7,572 nucleotides of DNA from Candidatus Pacearchaeota archaeon (lineage in GTDB: Archaea > Nanoarchaeota > Nanoarchaeia > Pacearchaeales > GW2011-AR1), in the NCBI GenBank assembly GCA_002690445.1, contig NZER01000473.1, forward strand, positions 1 to 7,572, written 5' to 3'. A program made the translations under genes and the position numbers. Position 1 is the stretch's first letter; each line of letters begins with the position of its first letter. Positions 1 to 7,042 of this stretch are shown here, piece after piece. The notes beneath the pieces were generated by a model that saw only the letters and a program-made list of their open reading frames with translations, searched no databases and was not told the origin of the DNA.

Positions 1-3000
1 CCCCAATCAGTTGTAAGTTTGTCAAATGTCATTGAAACAGTTAAGTCAGAATCTTGCTTTGGTAAAAAATCTAACTTATCTCTTTCTGTTAGTAATTCTA
101 TTGTTCTATCAGTAGTAAGAGGTTGTGTAAGCAACCTTAAATATTCAGATGTTTCTTTTATTCTTTGAGATAAAGTTTTATCATCAGCATTTAGAAGCCA
201 CTGCGCATTCTGAGGCTTCCATATATTATATTTTTTTAGTAACTCTATTACTTTTGTAGTGTTTCCCATCTGGTTAAATAGACTATTATGAACTGTAGCA
301 AGAAACTCCTTGTGCTCTGCAACTTTAGTAGTATCATATATATCCTGTATAGAGCTCAAGAGTCTATTGTAATTAGATTTTACCGCGCCACTCCTTATAG
401 CTTCAAACTGAGTAACGATCCTATACATAAAATCTTCTGTTGGTACTCCCTTATAATGACTCTCTTTAAGTATACCATTCCCTTTACCATCTATCCATAG
501 AGGTTTTAACGTCTTTTCGTATAAAGAAAGATAGTCACCAATTAACCAAGCTACCGACTCTTTAGAAGTTCCTTCTTGCCTGGCTTGTTCAGCTAAACTT
601 TTAAATATACTATGTAATTCAACATCAACTTTATCAGTAGACTTTGACAACTCATCAAATACCTTATCTACCTTATCAAAATTTCTCATTACCCAAGCAG
701 AAACATCTGAATTAATGGCTTTAGCATCAGCTGCACTAGTGATATCAGATTTCTTTATTGTCTCTTTCAGACTCGTAACATAATCCTTTAAGGCTACCAT
801 GTCAAAGTTTCGACCTGCTATACGAGCCTCTTGAAGCACTTGAAGAACAGCATAGTCTTCATCGCGAAGTGGAGTACCATCAGTTCTTGTAGCATTTCCT
901 AGTGATTTCTCAAATGTATAATCTGAAAGTCTTTTAACATATGTTTCTACATCGCCTTGTTCACCTCTAAATCCATCTAATAAACCATAACTATCAAAGC
1001 GATCCATTAAAGTTTTTACATCTGTCTGATTAGCTGTTCTTGGTTCTGCTTCAATCCCTACCTGTCTTGATATCTCGGCATATTCAATACTATACTTACT
1101 ATCACTAGATAGTATTCCTAATAAATTTGTAGCGAACCTTTGTTCTGGACTTTCTGATCCAAGTCTATTATTACTAGCATCAACAACTGATAAACTACTT
1201 GGTAGATAAGGCTTACCAGTACCATAGATTTTATCTATCAAATCTTTTACATTGCCAACTTCTTCTTTAAATACACTAGAAGCACTATCACGGTCTCTTA
1301 AATATGACATCTCCTTCCAACTTGTGACTATTGCATCTGCAAACATGCTTCTTCTTAACTTGTCATTAAATACCTTTTCACCAAGTGTGATAAGATTTTC
1401 ATCAGCCACATCCATATCTCCAAAGATTGTCTTGTGATATTCTCTATCCCATTTATCCATATCCCCCCTACTATCAGTATCCCTGCTACCAAACAACCTT
1501 CTATTCATTTCACCTCTAAATACAATAGGTTGACCAGATATAGTTACACGGTTTCTTAATATACCAAGCACACTGTTCTTGTCTTCTCCATGACCAAATA
1601 AACCACCCATTCTATCTGCGTTCTGACCAACAGTATTAGTTTCAAAACTTATAGGTCTCAAAATCATCTTACCTGTATTCGGATCTACATCTACAGTTGG
1701 AGCATCTTCGGCTCTACCACCACCTGCTACATACTCCATTTCATATATAGTATCAAAAGCTTCTCTCAAAGCTGACTCATATACTTTTAAAGCTGCCTTA
1801 GTAGTAGGCTTAGAAGTACTTAGAAGAATATCAAACACATCAAATGGTGATGTTATACCTAATTGTGAGCTCTTAACCGTTCTGTATTCAGCTAATGATT
1901 CAAATTTCTTCGTTCTTAACGTAGTCATTAGGTCTATAATTTCAGTATTTGAAAGCTCATCAAGAGTTTTAACTCTTTTTGTCATAGGGTCTTCTATCGT
2001 TGACTCTAGTATCATCTTTACAGATTCATATAATGGATTAGAGTCTACACTTTTATTTTTCAGAACTGGTTCTTCTGATGTATCAATAAATAGTTTAGCA
2101 TCATTAGCAATGTCTATCAACTTTACCATATCATTATGAGTTAAGTCAGGAGTACCATACTTCTTAACTACTTCCATATTGTTTATTATATTTCTGAAAG
2201 CAGCATGATCCTGGTTCATACCAAGCATATCTAAATACTTATTAACCTTTTCAAATTTTGTATCATGGAACATAGGCCTTTTTGTTCCTGGTATCATCAC
2301 CATATCACCATGTTCATTTCTATACTCTATATCTCTACCCTTCTTTGATAGTACGGCACCTAATAAGGTGTGGAATACTAAGTCTTCAAATGGTAGTTCA
2401 TCATTTTGATATGCAATAAGAGTGCCAACATTAAAAGCTATAGAACCAGCAATCATTCTACGAGATGAACCTAGTAAATCTTGACCAGCTTGTTTTACAA
2501 ATCCAGGCCACCAGTCTTTCATAAAGGCATCTTCTAATGAGGACATCCACTTCTTTAACTCTGTTGCCCCAGCTGCAGCCTCTTTTTCTGTTCCTTTTAT
2601 AAATGAAGGAACATCTTTCTTATCTCTTAAAAGCTTTCTTATACCCTTATCACTTCTAGTAAGTACAGAAAATATATCATCTTGAGCTTCCCATAAATGC
2701 TCAGCATGTTTAACAAGTAACATTCTGTGTTCTGGTTTATTTACATTGTACTGACTCCATCTTGTTCTTCTTGATAAGTACTGGTTCATTCTCTTAAATG
2801 CAGTTGGTAATATACCAGCATCAGAACCTCCCGGTATCAATCTTATAAGACCAAGAGCACTTCCAAGAGCAACTGAGTGACCGACAGTTTTAAATAAATT
2901 AAAATCAACTTGTTCATTATTAACGCTACTAAAGAAGTTCAATGGAATCTCAACAGCGGTAAATAATATAGCTTCCTCAGCTGCAGACGCCGCTAAAGAT

Positions 3001-3923
3001 GCCATCTTTCCATTACCCATTTTTACTGACAATGCCTGGTGTAAATTTGTTATAGGAAAATTATACTTACCACCTACATACTTACCTACTTCCCTAGCTA
3101 TAAGTTGTTTAGCTCTATCATTAACAACAAAATCAACTTCAAGCTTTGCTATATCATCAATCTTTGAATTAATAATCTTTGGTATATTTTCTTCTAGTTC
3201 TTTTGCATACTGAGTCCTCATTGACTGAGGGCTGAATATCCTTGCTCCTTTCCTACTACCAATTTTTGTGATAGCCTGAGCACCAGCAGATACAAAGTCA
3301 GACTCTCTTATAAACTTCTCAATATCATCAGGCCCCATACCCTTGCTGCCAGCCCATTTTAAAAACTCTTTATCAGATTTTAATATCCGTACAGTATTGT
3401 CTGTGAATTTTTTACCAGCAGCTTCAGCTCCATAACCTACTATCCTTCCACCTTTTACTACCCTAGCTCCTTTTAAAGCAGCGGCAGCTACACTTCTAGC
3501 TAATGTAAACGGTGGCATGAATCCAGCAACTCCTCCAATTGCTGTAGCCCATCTCTCAGCGGTAGTTCTAGGTATAGCCCATTCCTCGTACCGTTCTTTA
3601 TCTATCTCTCTTAAAAGCGCACCGGGAACACCAAACCCAGCAGTTTCTACAAATGACCATAACGTCTTCCCTATTAGAGCTCCTGTCCCTCCTTCATATC
3701 CAAAACCACCAGTCTCCCCTTCAAACCAATCTGGTAGAGCTTCGCCCTTCAAAGCACCCCATAAATCTGGAGCAGGCCCAGGTGAAGGAGGTGATGGTGT
3801 AGTTCCAGGTGTAGGGTCTATGCCTTCTTTCTTAAGAACATCTTCAATCTCTGTTAGGCTGGCTGCAATCCCCCTTTTCTCAAGTTCTTTCTGGAACTGT
3901 ATAGTGAGGTTATCTTGAGGCAT
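1..3923 (-). CDS. Giant phage virion protein, probable internal/ejection protein (C-terminus beyond window)
   Basis: This frame is open from an ATG at 3923 to the left edge: 1307 complete codons plus two bases, with no stop, so the C-terminus is missing. The start lies 4 bases after the TAA of the upstream gene, with a weak AGAAAG 8 bases before it. Visible layout: a charged helical N-terminus (1-35), a Pro/Gly/Thr/Ser linker (about 37-52), Gly- and Ala-rich segments with amphipathic or hydrophobic character (about 78-103, 124-153), hydrophobic stretches at about 305-335, 345-365 and 488-525, then a long, mostly charged helical region to the edge. I see no lytic transglycosylase signature, HExxH or nucleotide-binding motif. 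Its size and place as last and largest gene of a structural cassette parallel T7 gp16 (1318 residues), whose transglycosylase domain is N-terminal and not seen here. The coding call is firm; the ejection role is inferred. A large polyvalent protein or tape-measure-like protein are alternatives. Confidence 0.85.
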   Translation of the reverse strand, partial: MPQDNLTIQFQKELEKRGIAASLTEIEDVLKKEGIDPTPGTTPSPPSPGPAPDLWGALKGEALPDWFEGETGGFGYEGGTGALIGKTLWSFVETAGFGVPGALLREIDKERYEEWAIPRTTAERWATAIGGVAGFMPPFTLARSVAAAALKGARVVKGGRIVGYGAEAAGKKFTDNTVRILKSDKEFLKWAGSKGMGPDDIEKFIRESDFVSAGAQAITKIGSRKGARIFSPQSMRTQYAKELEENIPKIINSKIDDIAKLEVDFVVNDRAKQLIAREVGKYVGGKYNFPITNLHQALSVKMGNGKMASLAASAAEEAILFTAVEIPLNFFSSVNNEQVDFNLFKTVGHSVALGSALGLIRLIPGGSDAGILPTAFKRMNQYLSRRTRWSQYNVNKPEHRMLLVKHAEHLWEAQDDIFSVLTRSDKGIRKLLRDKKDVPSFIKGTEKEAAAGATELKKWMSSLEDAFMKDWWPGFVKQAGQDLLGSSRRMIAGSIAFNVGTLIAYQNDELPFEDLVFHTLLGAVLSKKGRDIEYRNEHGDMVMIPGTKRPMFHDTKFEKVNKYLDMLGMNQDHAAFRNIINNMEVVKKYGTPDLTHNDMVKLIDIANDAKLFIDTSEEPVLKNKSVDSNPLYESVKMILESTIEDPMTKRVKTLDELSNTEIIDLMTTLRTKKFESLAEYRTVKSSQLGITSPFDVFDILLSTSKPTTKAALKVYESALREAFDTIYEMEYVAGGGRAEDAPTVDVDPNTGKMILRPISFETNTVGQNADRMGGLFGHGEDKNSVLGILRNRVTISGQPIVFRGEMNRRLFGSRDTDSRGDMDKWDREYHKTIFGDMDVADENLITLGEKVFNDKLRRSMFADAIVTSWKEMSYLRDRDSASSVFKEEVGNVKDLIDKIYGTGKPYLPSSLSVVDASNNRLGSESPEQRFATNLLGILSSDSKYSIEYAEISRQVGIEAEPRTANQTDVKTLMDRFDSYGLLDGFRGEQGDVETYVKRLSDYTFEKSLGNATRTDGTPLRDEDYAVLQVLQEARIAGRNFDMVALKDYVTSLKETIKKSDITSAADAKAINSDVSAWVMRNFDKVDKVFDELSKSTDKVDVELHSIFKSLAEQARQEGTSKESVAWLIGDYLSLYEKTLKPLWIDGKGNGILKESHYKGVPTEDFMYRIVTQFEAIRSGAVKSNYNRLLSSIQDIYDTTKVAEHKEFLATVHNSLFNQMGNTTKVIELLKKYNIWKPQNAQWLLNADDKTLSQRIKETSEYLRLLTQPLTTDRTIELLTERDKLDFLPKQDSDLTVSMTFDKLTTDW

Positions 3924-3927
3924 TATA

Positions 3928-5379
3928 TTAGCTTTCTATATAGGCGTTCCAAGCCTGCCAAGTATTTTTTATTTCCCAAGCGGTTAACCCCAGTGCCGCA
4001 ATATCTCCAAATGGAACCATAGGTGAATCAGCCATAGCTAAAGCTGCCCCTTTTCCAAGTATAGCAGGAAATCTACGACTAAGAAAAGTTATAAAAGATA
4101 CTTTAGCTTTACCAGCCATTGGCCTCACCTTATTAACAAGAATAGCAGTACCTGCTGTTTGACCAACAGCTGCCCCACCTTCATCAGCCACAGCCTCTCC
4201 AATTGTTCTACCTGCTAATGGTGCAAAATATCCACCTTTTGTTGCAAGTTTACCAGCTTTTGATAAAAACTTACTATCCTGCATAGCTTTAAGAGCGGCG
4301 GAAGCTTTTGATACTGAAGTTGTATTTCTTATTCCAGCATCCCGAGCAGACTTCAAGAGACTCTTCATAGCTTCTGTCTGTCTAACATTTACATTATCTT
4401 TTCTGACCCCGTACTTTTTCCCAAATTCCTGCCATCTCAGACCACCCTGTTCTGGGTTCTTAGGTCTATGTCTTTTCAAATCTTGAGCTAACTGTTTCAA
4501 ATACTGATAAGAACCTGTGCGATATAATTCAGCTTCTCTGCGTAACCCTTTATCTACCAACTGTGAACCGTATATGCCTGTAAGAAAGAGAGCAGTTCCT
4601 GCTCCTGGCTCCCAAGGTTCATCTTTCTTAGTGGCCGCTATAATTTCAGAAAGAGCATTTAGACCTTCTTCTGTCTCTAGCATGTTATCTCCACCCTTTA
4701 AGTACTCTTCAGTTGGGTCTGCTATATCCTCATATACTCCTATATCACTCGTTATATCATAGTCTCCACTCACAAACTGCATTGACTCTTTTGCGATAAG
4801 AAACTCATTACTTAAATTTTTCATTGCTTGCTTGGCTATTAAACCTAAGTCACCAACACCTTTTGATTCCTGTGATAAAGTATGAAATGACTGAAACAAT
4901 CTTGACTGAGCACTATCTTTCTTTAGTGGAGCTCCAGATGCATAAGCTGATTCTATATCTTGTATCGAGGTTCCTAAATTACTTGCTATTTTAACAATAG
5001 CTCTTGGGTCTTGTGCTTCATAGTAAGACCATAATGCAGACACTGCAGAATTAGCAACCTCTTGTGCAAACCCATAATCTTCTGTCAACTTTTCAGCAGC
5101 TGAAACCATTGCAGTTTTCTTCTTTCCTTCTTCAGCTTCTTCATAATATATACCAAGACCGGTAGCTGACATAAAATCAGAAGCAATAGAAGTTTGCAAC
5201 TGTTGATTAGCAGCACTGGCAACCTGCAACTTTTGACTGGCTAAACTAATATCCTGAGCTTTTTTACGCTGAACAAACTCCATCATAGCAAATGACATTT
5301 GTAGCCTAGCTGTCTCTCTACGCTCACCGCTTTGTAATATTGCGTTTACTGATCTTAATACGTCTGCTTCAGTTGCCAT
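3928..5379 (-). CDS. Phage structural protein of 483 residues, candidate ejection protein with hydrophobic C-terminus
   Basis: Complete gene from ATG at 5379 to TAA at 3928. It starts 3 bases after the upstream stop and ends 4 bases before the next start, so it is mid-operon. Residues 1-70 are a Gln/Ala/Ser-rich helix likely to form a coiled coil; 85-200 continue as charged and Ala-rich helices; 205-260 are acidic; 280-370 are basic and helical. Residues about 376-480 switch to Gly/Ala-rich hydrophobic sequence and include a PMVPFGDIAALGLTAWEI stretch (453-470), the kind of amphipathic or membrane-seeking segment found near the ends of proteins that enter membranes. There is no signal peptide or catalytic motif. 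Position and composition fit a T7 gp15-like internal virion protein, though that family is longer (747 residues) and no identity is recognised. It could also be a scaffold or a tail-associated protein. Ribosome-binding signal is weak (only GGA, 6 bases before ATG). Confidence 0.82.
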   Translation of the reverse strand: MATEADVLRSVNAILQSGERRETARLQMSFAMMEFVQRKKAQDISLASQKLQVASAANQQLQTSIASDFMSATGLGIYYEEAEEGKKKTAMVSAAEKLTEDYGFAQEVANSAVSALWSYYEAQDPRAIVKIASNLGTSIQDIESAYASGAPLKKDSAQSRLFQSFHTLSQESKGVGDLGLIAKQAMKNLSNEFLIAKESMQFVSGDYDITSDIGVYEDIADPTEEYLKGGDNMLETEEGLNALSEIIAATKKDEPWEPGAGTALFLTGIYGSQLVDKGLRREAELYRTGSYQYLKQLAQDLKRHRPKNPEQGGLRWQEFGKKYGVRKDNVNVRQTEAMKSLLKSARDAGIRNTTSVSKASAALKAMQDSKFLSKAGKLATKGGYFAPLAGRTIGEAVADEGGAAVGQTAGTAILVNKVRPMAGKAKVSFITFLSRRFPAILGKGAALAMADSPMVPFGDIAALGLTAWEIKNTWQAWNAYIES

Positions 5380-5382
5380 AAT

Positions 5383-6132
5383 TTATCCAAAAAGACCCTT
5401 TTGTTGTTCCTTTGCAAGACCCCTAGCACTTTCTAATTTAATTCTTTCACTTGCAATTCTTCCTTTCTCGCCTTCATACCAACCTTCTATCTCACCCATT
5501 GTTTTACCAAGAGTTGCCAGTAATCCTTTTTTACCCCTCTCGAAAGAACCTTGTATTCTATTCCATATCTGAGACTTCTTTCGTCCAATAGTTCCTGATG
5601 TGGCAAGCCCACTTTGTTGAATAGCTTGATTTGTCTCAGCTGCTAAATCTTCCTGTTTAATGCCTGTCTGTGCTGATACGTTCTCTACGTCAGTTCTGTA
5701 ATCAAGCATGCCAGCTTCTCTTTTTTTCTCAGCTGCTGTTTCAAGACCTGCCTCAGCCGTATCTAATTGTGAGAGACCCTTGTTTGCAGCATCTTCGTCA
5801 TACTTTCCCTGAGACTTACGTTGTTTTGAACCAGAAAGAGCACTTATACCACCAATAACAGCTGATCCTACTGCCGCATAAGCAGTAATACTAACTGGGT
5901 CAAGAAACTTTTCTTCCAACCCAGTATGAGGGTTAATTGTACCCGAACCAACAGCATCTACCATTCTTTCACCTTCGCTACCATATAAAGACATAGTTGC
6001 CTTCTCACCTTTACTAACATGCCAAGATGCTCCAGGCTTAACAAACTTAGACTTAACTATTTCAGTATCACCATACCTGCCTTTACTAGCAAGTTTAGAA
6101 AGATGATTATCTGCCATTGATCTACCAGCCAT
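5383..6132 (-). CDS. Small phage virion protein of 249 residues, candidate internal virion protein
   Basis: I place the start at ATG 6132, which overlaps the upstream TAA as TAATG and has AAGGG 6 bases ahead. A TTG at 6138 would add two residues but sits too close to that AAGGG; a second ATG at 6117 (Met6) is also possible. Residues 1-75 are polar and Gly-rich without clear structure. Residues 79-101 form a small-residue hydrophobic patch (ITAYAAVGSAVIGGISALSG) that could insert into or lie on a membrane. Residues 108-249 are charged, Ala/Glu/Lys/Gln-rich and largely helical, broken by a GLATSGTIGRKKS turn at 175-187, and end in KGLFG. The size and the plan of one hydrophobic patch followed by a helical tail resemble T7 gp14-type internal proteins (196 residues), and it lies just before a larger helical protein as gp14 precedes gp15. 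This is analogy, not detected homology. No enzyme motif is visible. Confidence 0.8.
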   Translation of the reverse strand: MAGRSMADNHLSKLASKGRYGDTEIVKSKFVKPGASWHVSKGEKATMSLYGSEGERMVDAVGSGTINPHTGLEEKFLDPVSITAYAAVGSAVIGGISALSGSKQRKSQGKYDEDAANKGLSQLDTAEAGLETAAEKKREAGMLDYRTDVENVSAQTGIKQEDLAAETNQAIQQSGLATSGTIGRKKSQIWNRIQGSFERGKKGLLATLGKTMGEIEGWYEGEKGRIASERIKLESARGLAKEQQKGLFG

Positions 6133-6134
6133 TA
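6130..6134 (-). promoter_or_regulatory. TAATG stop/start overlap coupling two structural genes
   Basis: The TAA of the 284-residue gene and the ATG of the 249-residue gene share one base. Such overlaps usually mean that a terminating ribosome restarts on the next gene, keeping the two products in proportion. The overlap decides the start in favour of ATG 6132 over the upstream TTG 6138. Confidence 0.6.
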
Positions 6135-6986
6135 CCAACCCTTTTTCTTATTCCATATCAAATCAAGCATACTGCCTCCAACACTCGTCACCTGATCCAT
6201 CATACTTTTAGGTTTATCATCTTCATAAGTTTCCACACCAGCAATATCTTGTTCTGGTTCTACATCTTTACCAGTATCAACTTTAGTAACCTGTTTTACT
6301 GCAGCATCTATTTGTTCATCAAGACTTTTCTTAACCGGGGCTTGATCTTGATCGCCAGCAGCTCCAGGCCCTTGATCTAGTTTATCTAACTCACTTTGTT
6401 CACGAGCCGCATATTCCATGTCTTGCCAATCCTCTCCTTCGGGAGGTGCTACAGCTGTCTTAGGCTTCTTCAGTCTTTCAAATGGTGACTTACCTTTAAA
6501 TATATCAGGGCCTTTGTACTCGCCCCAGTAATCTTTTCTCTCTGCAGCTTTATATTTCTTTGCACCTAAATCTATATCCTGACCAGCTTCTGCCTGAATA
6601 GCGGCAAATCCTAATTGACCCTTACTCATTATCCCCTCACCAAATTGATACCTTTTACCTTGAAATAATTTTTCATGAGGCTTCAATTCTCCCCAATCTT
6701 GACCATATTTTGTAACTTTTTTCATTGTTTCGCCTGTAGATTCTTCTATCATTGATATATCTTCTGCTCGTTGAGCATAACTACCACCTACAGTTGCAAT
6801 AAGTTCTGTGCCAGCTTGTAAAAAATCAAGCATACCTTCTCTTTGCTGTGATTTTAATGCTCCTCTTTTTTGGGAATATTCAATGTCAGTCCAAACATCC
6901 CCAACTCCACGCAATTTAGATTCATATTCACCCATAGACTTACCAGCCCCAGCGTAAACATCGTATATTGATTTTCCTTCTGGCAT
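6132..6986 (-). CDS. Hypothetical phage structural protein of 284 residues with acidic linker
   Basis: ATG at 6986 is the only reasonable start: an in-frame TGA (6998-6996) lies four codons upstream. The stop overlaps the start of the next gene (TAATG). No Shine-Dalgarno sequence precedes the start; the leader is A/T only apart from isolated G or C. Residues 1-50 are charged and helical, 51-75 hold a modestly hydrophobic Gly-containing segment (AGTELIATVGGSYAQR), 85-165 are Lys/Gly/Tyr-rich, and 170-262 form a Pro/Asp/Glu/Gln/Lys low-complexity stretch likely to be disordered. A short amphipathic helix closes the protein (261-278), followed by Asn-Lys-Lys-Lys-Gly-Trp. A flexible linker between two structured ends suits a protein bridging virion parts or threading through a channel, but this is inference. 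The function is unknown; its place matches that of T7 gp13 between tail tube and ejection proteins, without recognisable similarity. Confidence 0.8.
   Translation of the reverse strand: MPEGKSIYDVYAGAGKSMGEYESKLRGVGDVWTDIEYSQKRGALKSQQREGMLDFLQAGTELIATVGGSYAQRAEDISMIEESTGETMKKVTKYGQDWGELKPHEKLFQGKRYQFGEGIMSKGQLGFAAIQAEAGQDIDLGAKKYKAAERKDYWGEYKGPDIFKGKSPFERLKKPKTAVAPPEGEDWQDMEYAAREQSELDKLDQGPGAAGDQDQAPVKKSLDEQIDAAVKQVTKVDTGKDVEPEQDIAGVETYEDDKPKSMMDQVTSVGGSMLDLIWNKKKGW
6139..6146 (-). promoter_or_regulatory. Probable ribosome-binding site (AAAAAGGG) for the 249-residue gene
   Basis: The purine run AAAAAGGG ends 6 bases before ATG 6132, a suitable spacing for a Shine-Dalgarno element. It lies inside the last codons of the upstream gene, where it also encodes the Lys-Lys-Lys-Gly tail. 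It is the best ribosome-binding signal among the starts in this window. Confidence 0.45.
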
Positions 6987-7000
6987 AGTTTTAATTCAAT

Positions 7001-7042
7001 TTACAAAAGTTTATCATATTGTTCTAATTGTTTATTCGTCAT
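7001..7042 (-). CDS. Possible 13-codon micro-ORF between two structural genes
   Basis: The ATG overlaps the stop of the upstream gene as TAATG, and the frame reads MTNKQLEQYDKLL before TAA at 7001, 14 bases before the next ATG. The same TAATG arrangement is used at a junction between two real genes in this window (6134-6130), so reinitiation here is plausible. It could relay ribosomes to the following gene, which has no Shine-Dalgarno sequence, or simply be chance in A-rich spacer. There is only a distant GGG upstream of its own start. The peptide is too short to judge by composition. Whether it is translated is uncertain. Confidence 0.25.
   Translation of the reverse strand: MTNKQLEQYDKLL

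Noticed and set aside
288..500. Plus-strand ORF of 70 codons; a similar one at 1252-1437
   Set aside because: Both are antisense to the continuous minus-strand giant gene and look like shadows of it.
2690..2722. His-rich stretch (KHAEHLW, residues 405-411) in the giant protein, resembling a metal-binding peptidase motif
   Set aside because: It does not match HExxH or another defined metal-site pattern, and no supporting third ligand motif is evident.
3517..3918. Plus-strand ORF of 133 codons rich in Ser and Pro
   Set aside because: It lies wholly inside the N-terminal part of the giant minus-strand gene; its Ser/Pro richness is the antisense reading of Gly/Ala/Arg codons.
4517..4762. Plus-strand ORF of 81 codons
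   Set aside because: Fully antisense to the well-supported 483-residue gene, with no ribosome-binding signal and no sensible protein composition.
5670..5858. Plus-strand ORF of 62 codons; another of 60 codons at 7279-7461
   Set aside because: Both lie antisense within supported minus-strand genes and lack independent coding signs.
6117..6380. Plus-strand ORF of 87 codons with hydrophobic Phe/Ile/Leu-rich sequence that could look like a membrane protein
   Set aside because: It is antisense to the Lys/Glu/Asp-rich linker of the 284-residue gene; antisense of Lys and Glu codons gives Phe, Leu and Ile, which explains the false hydrophobicity.
7013..7042. Possible sigma70-like promoter on the minus strand (ATGACG, 18-base spacer, TATGAT)
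   Set aside because: The -35 box matches only 4 of 6 and the region is very A/T-rich, so such a match is expected by chance; the tight gene packing argues for read-through transcription.
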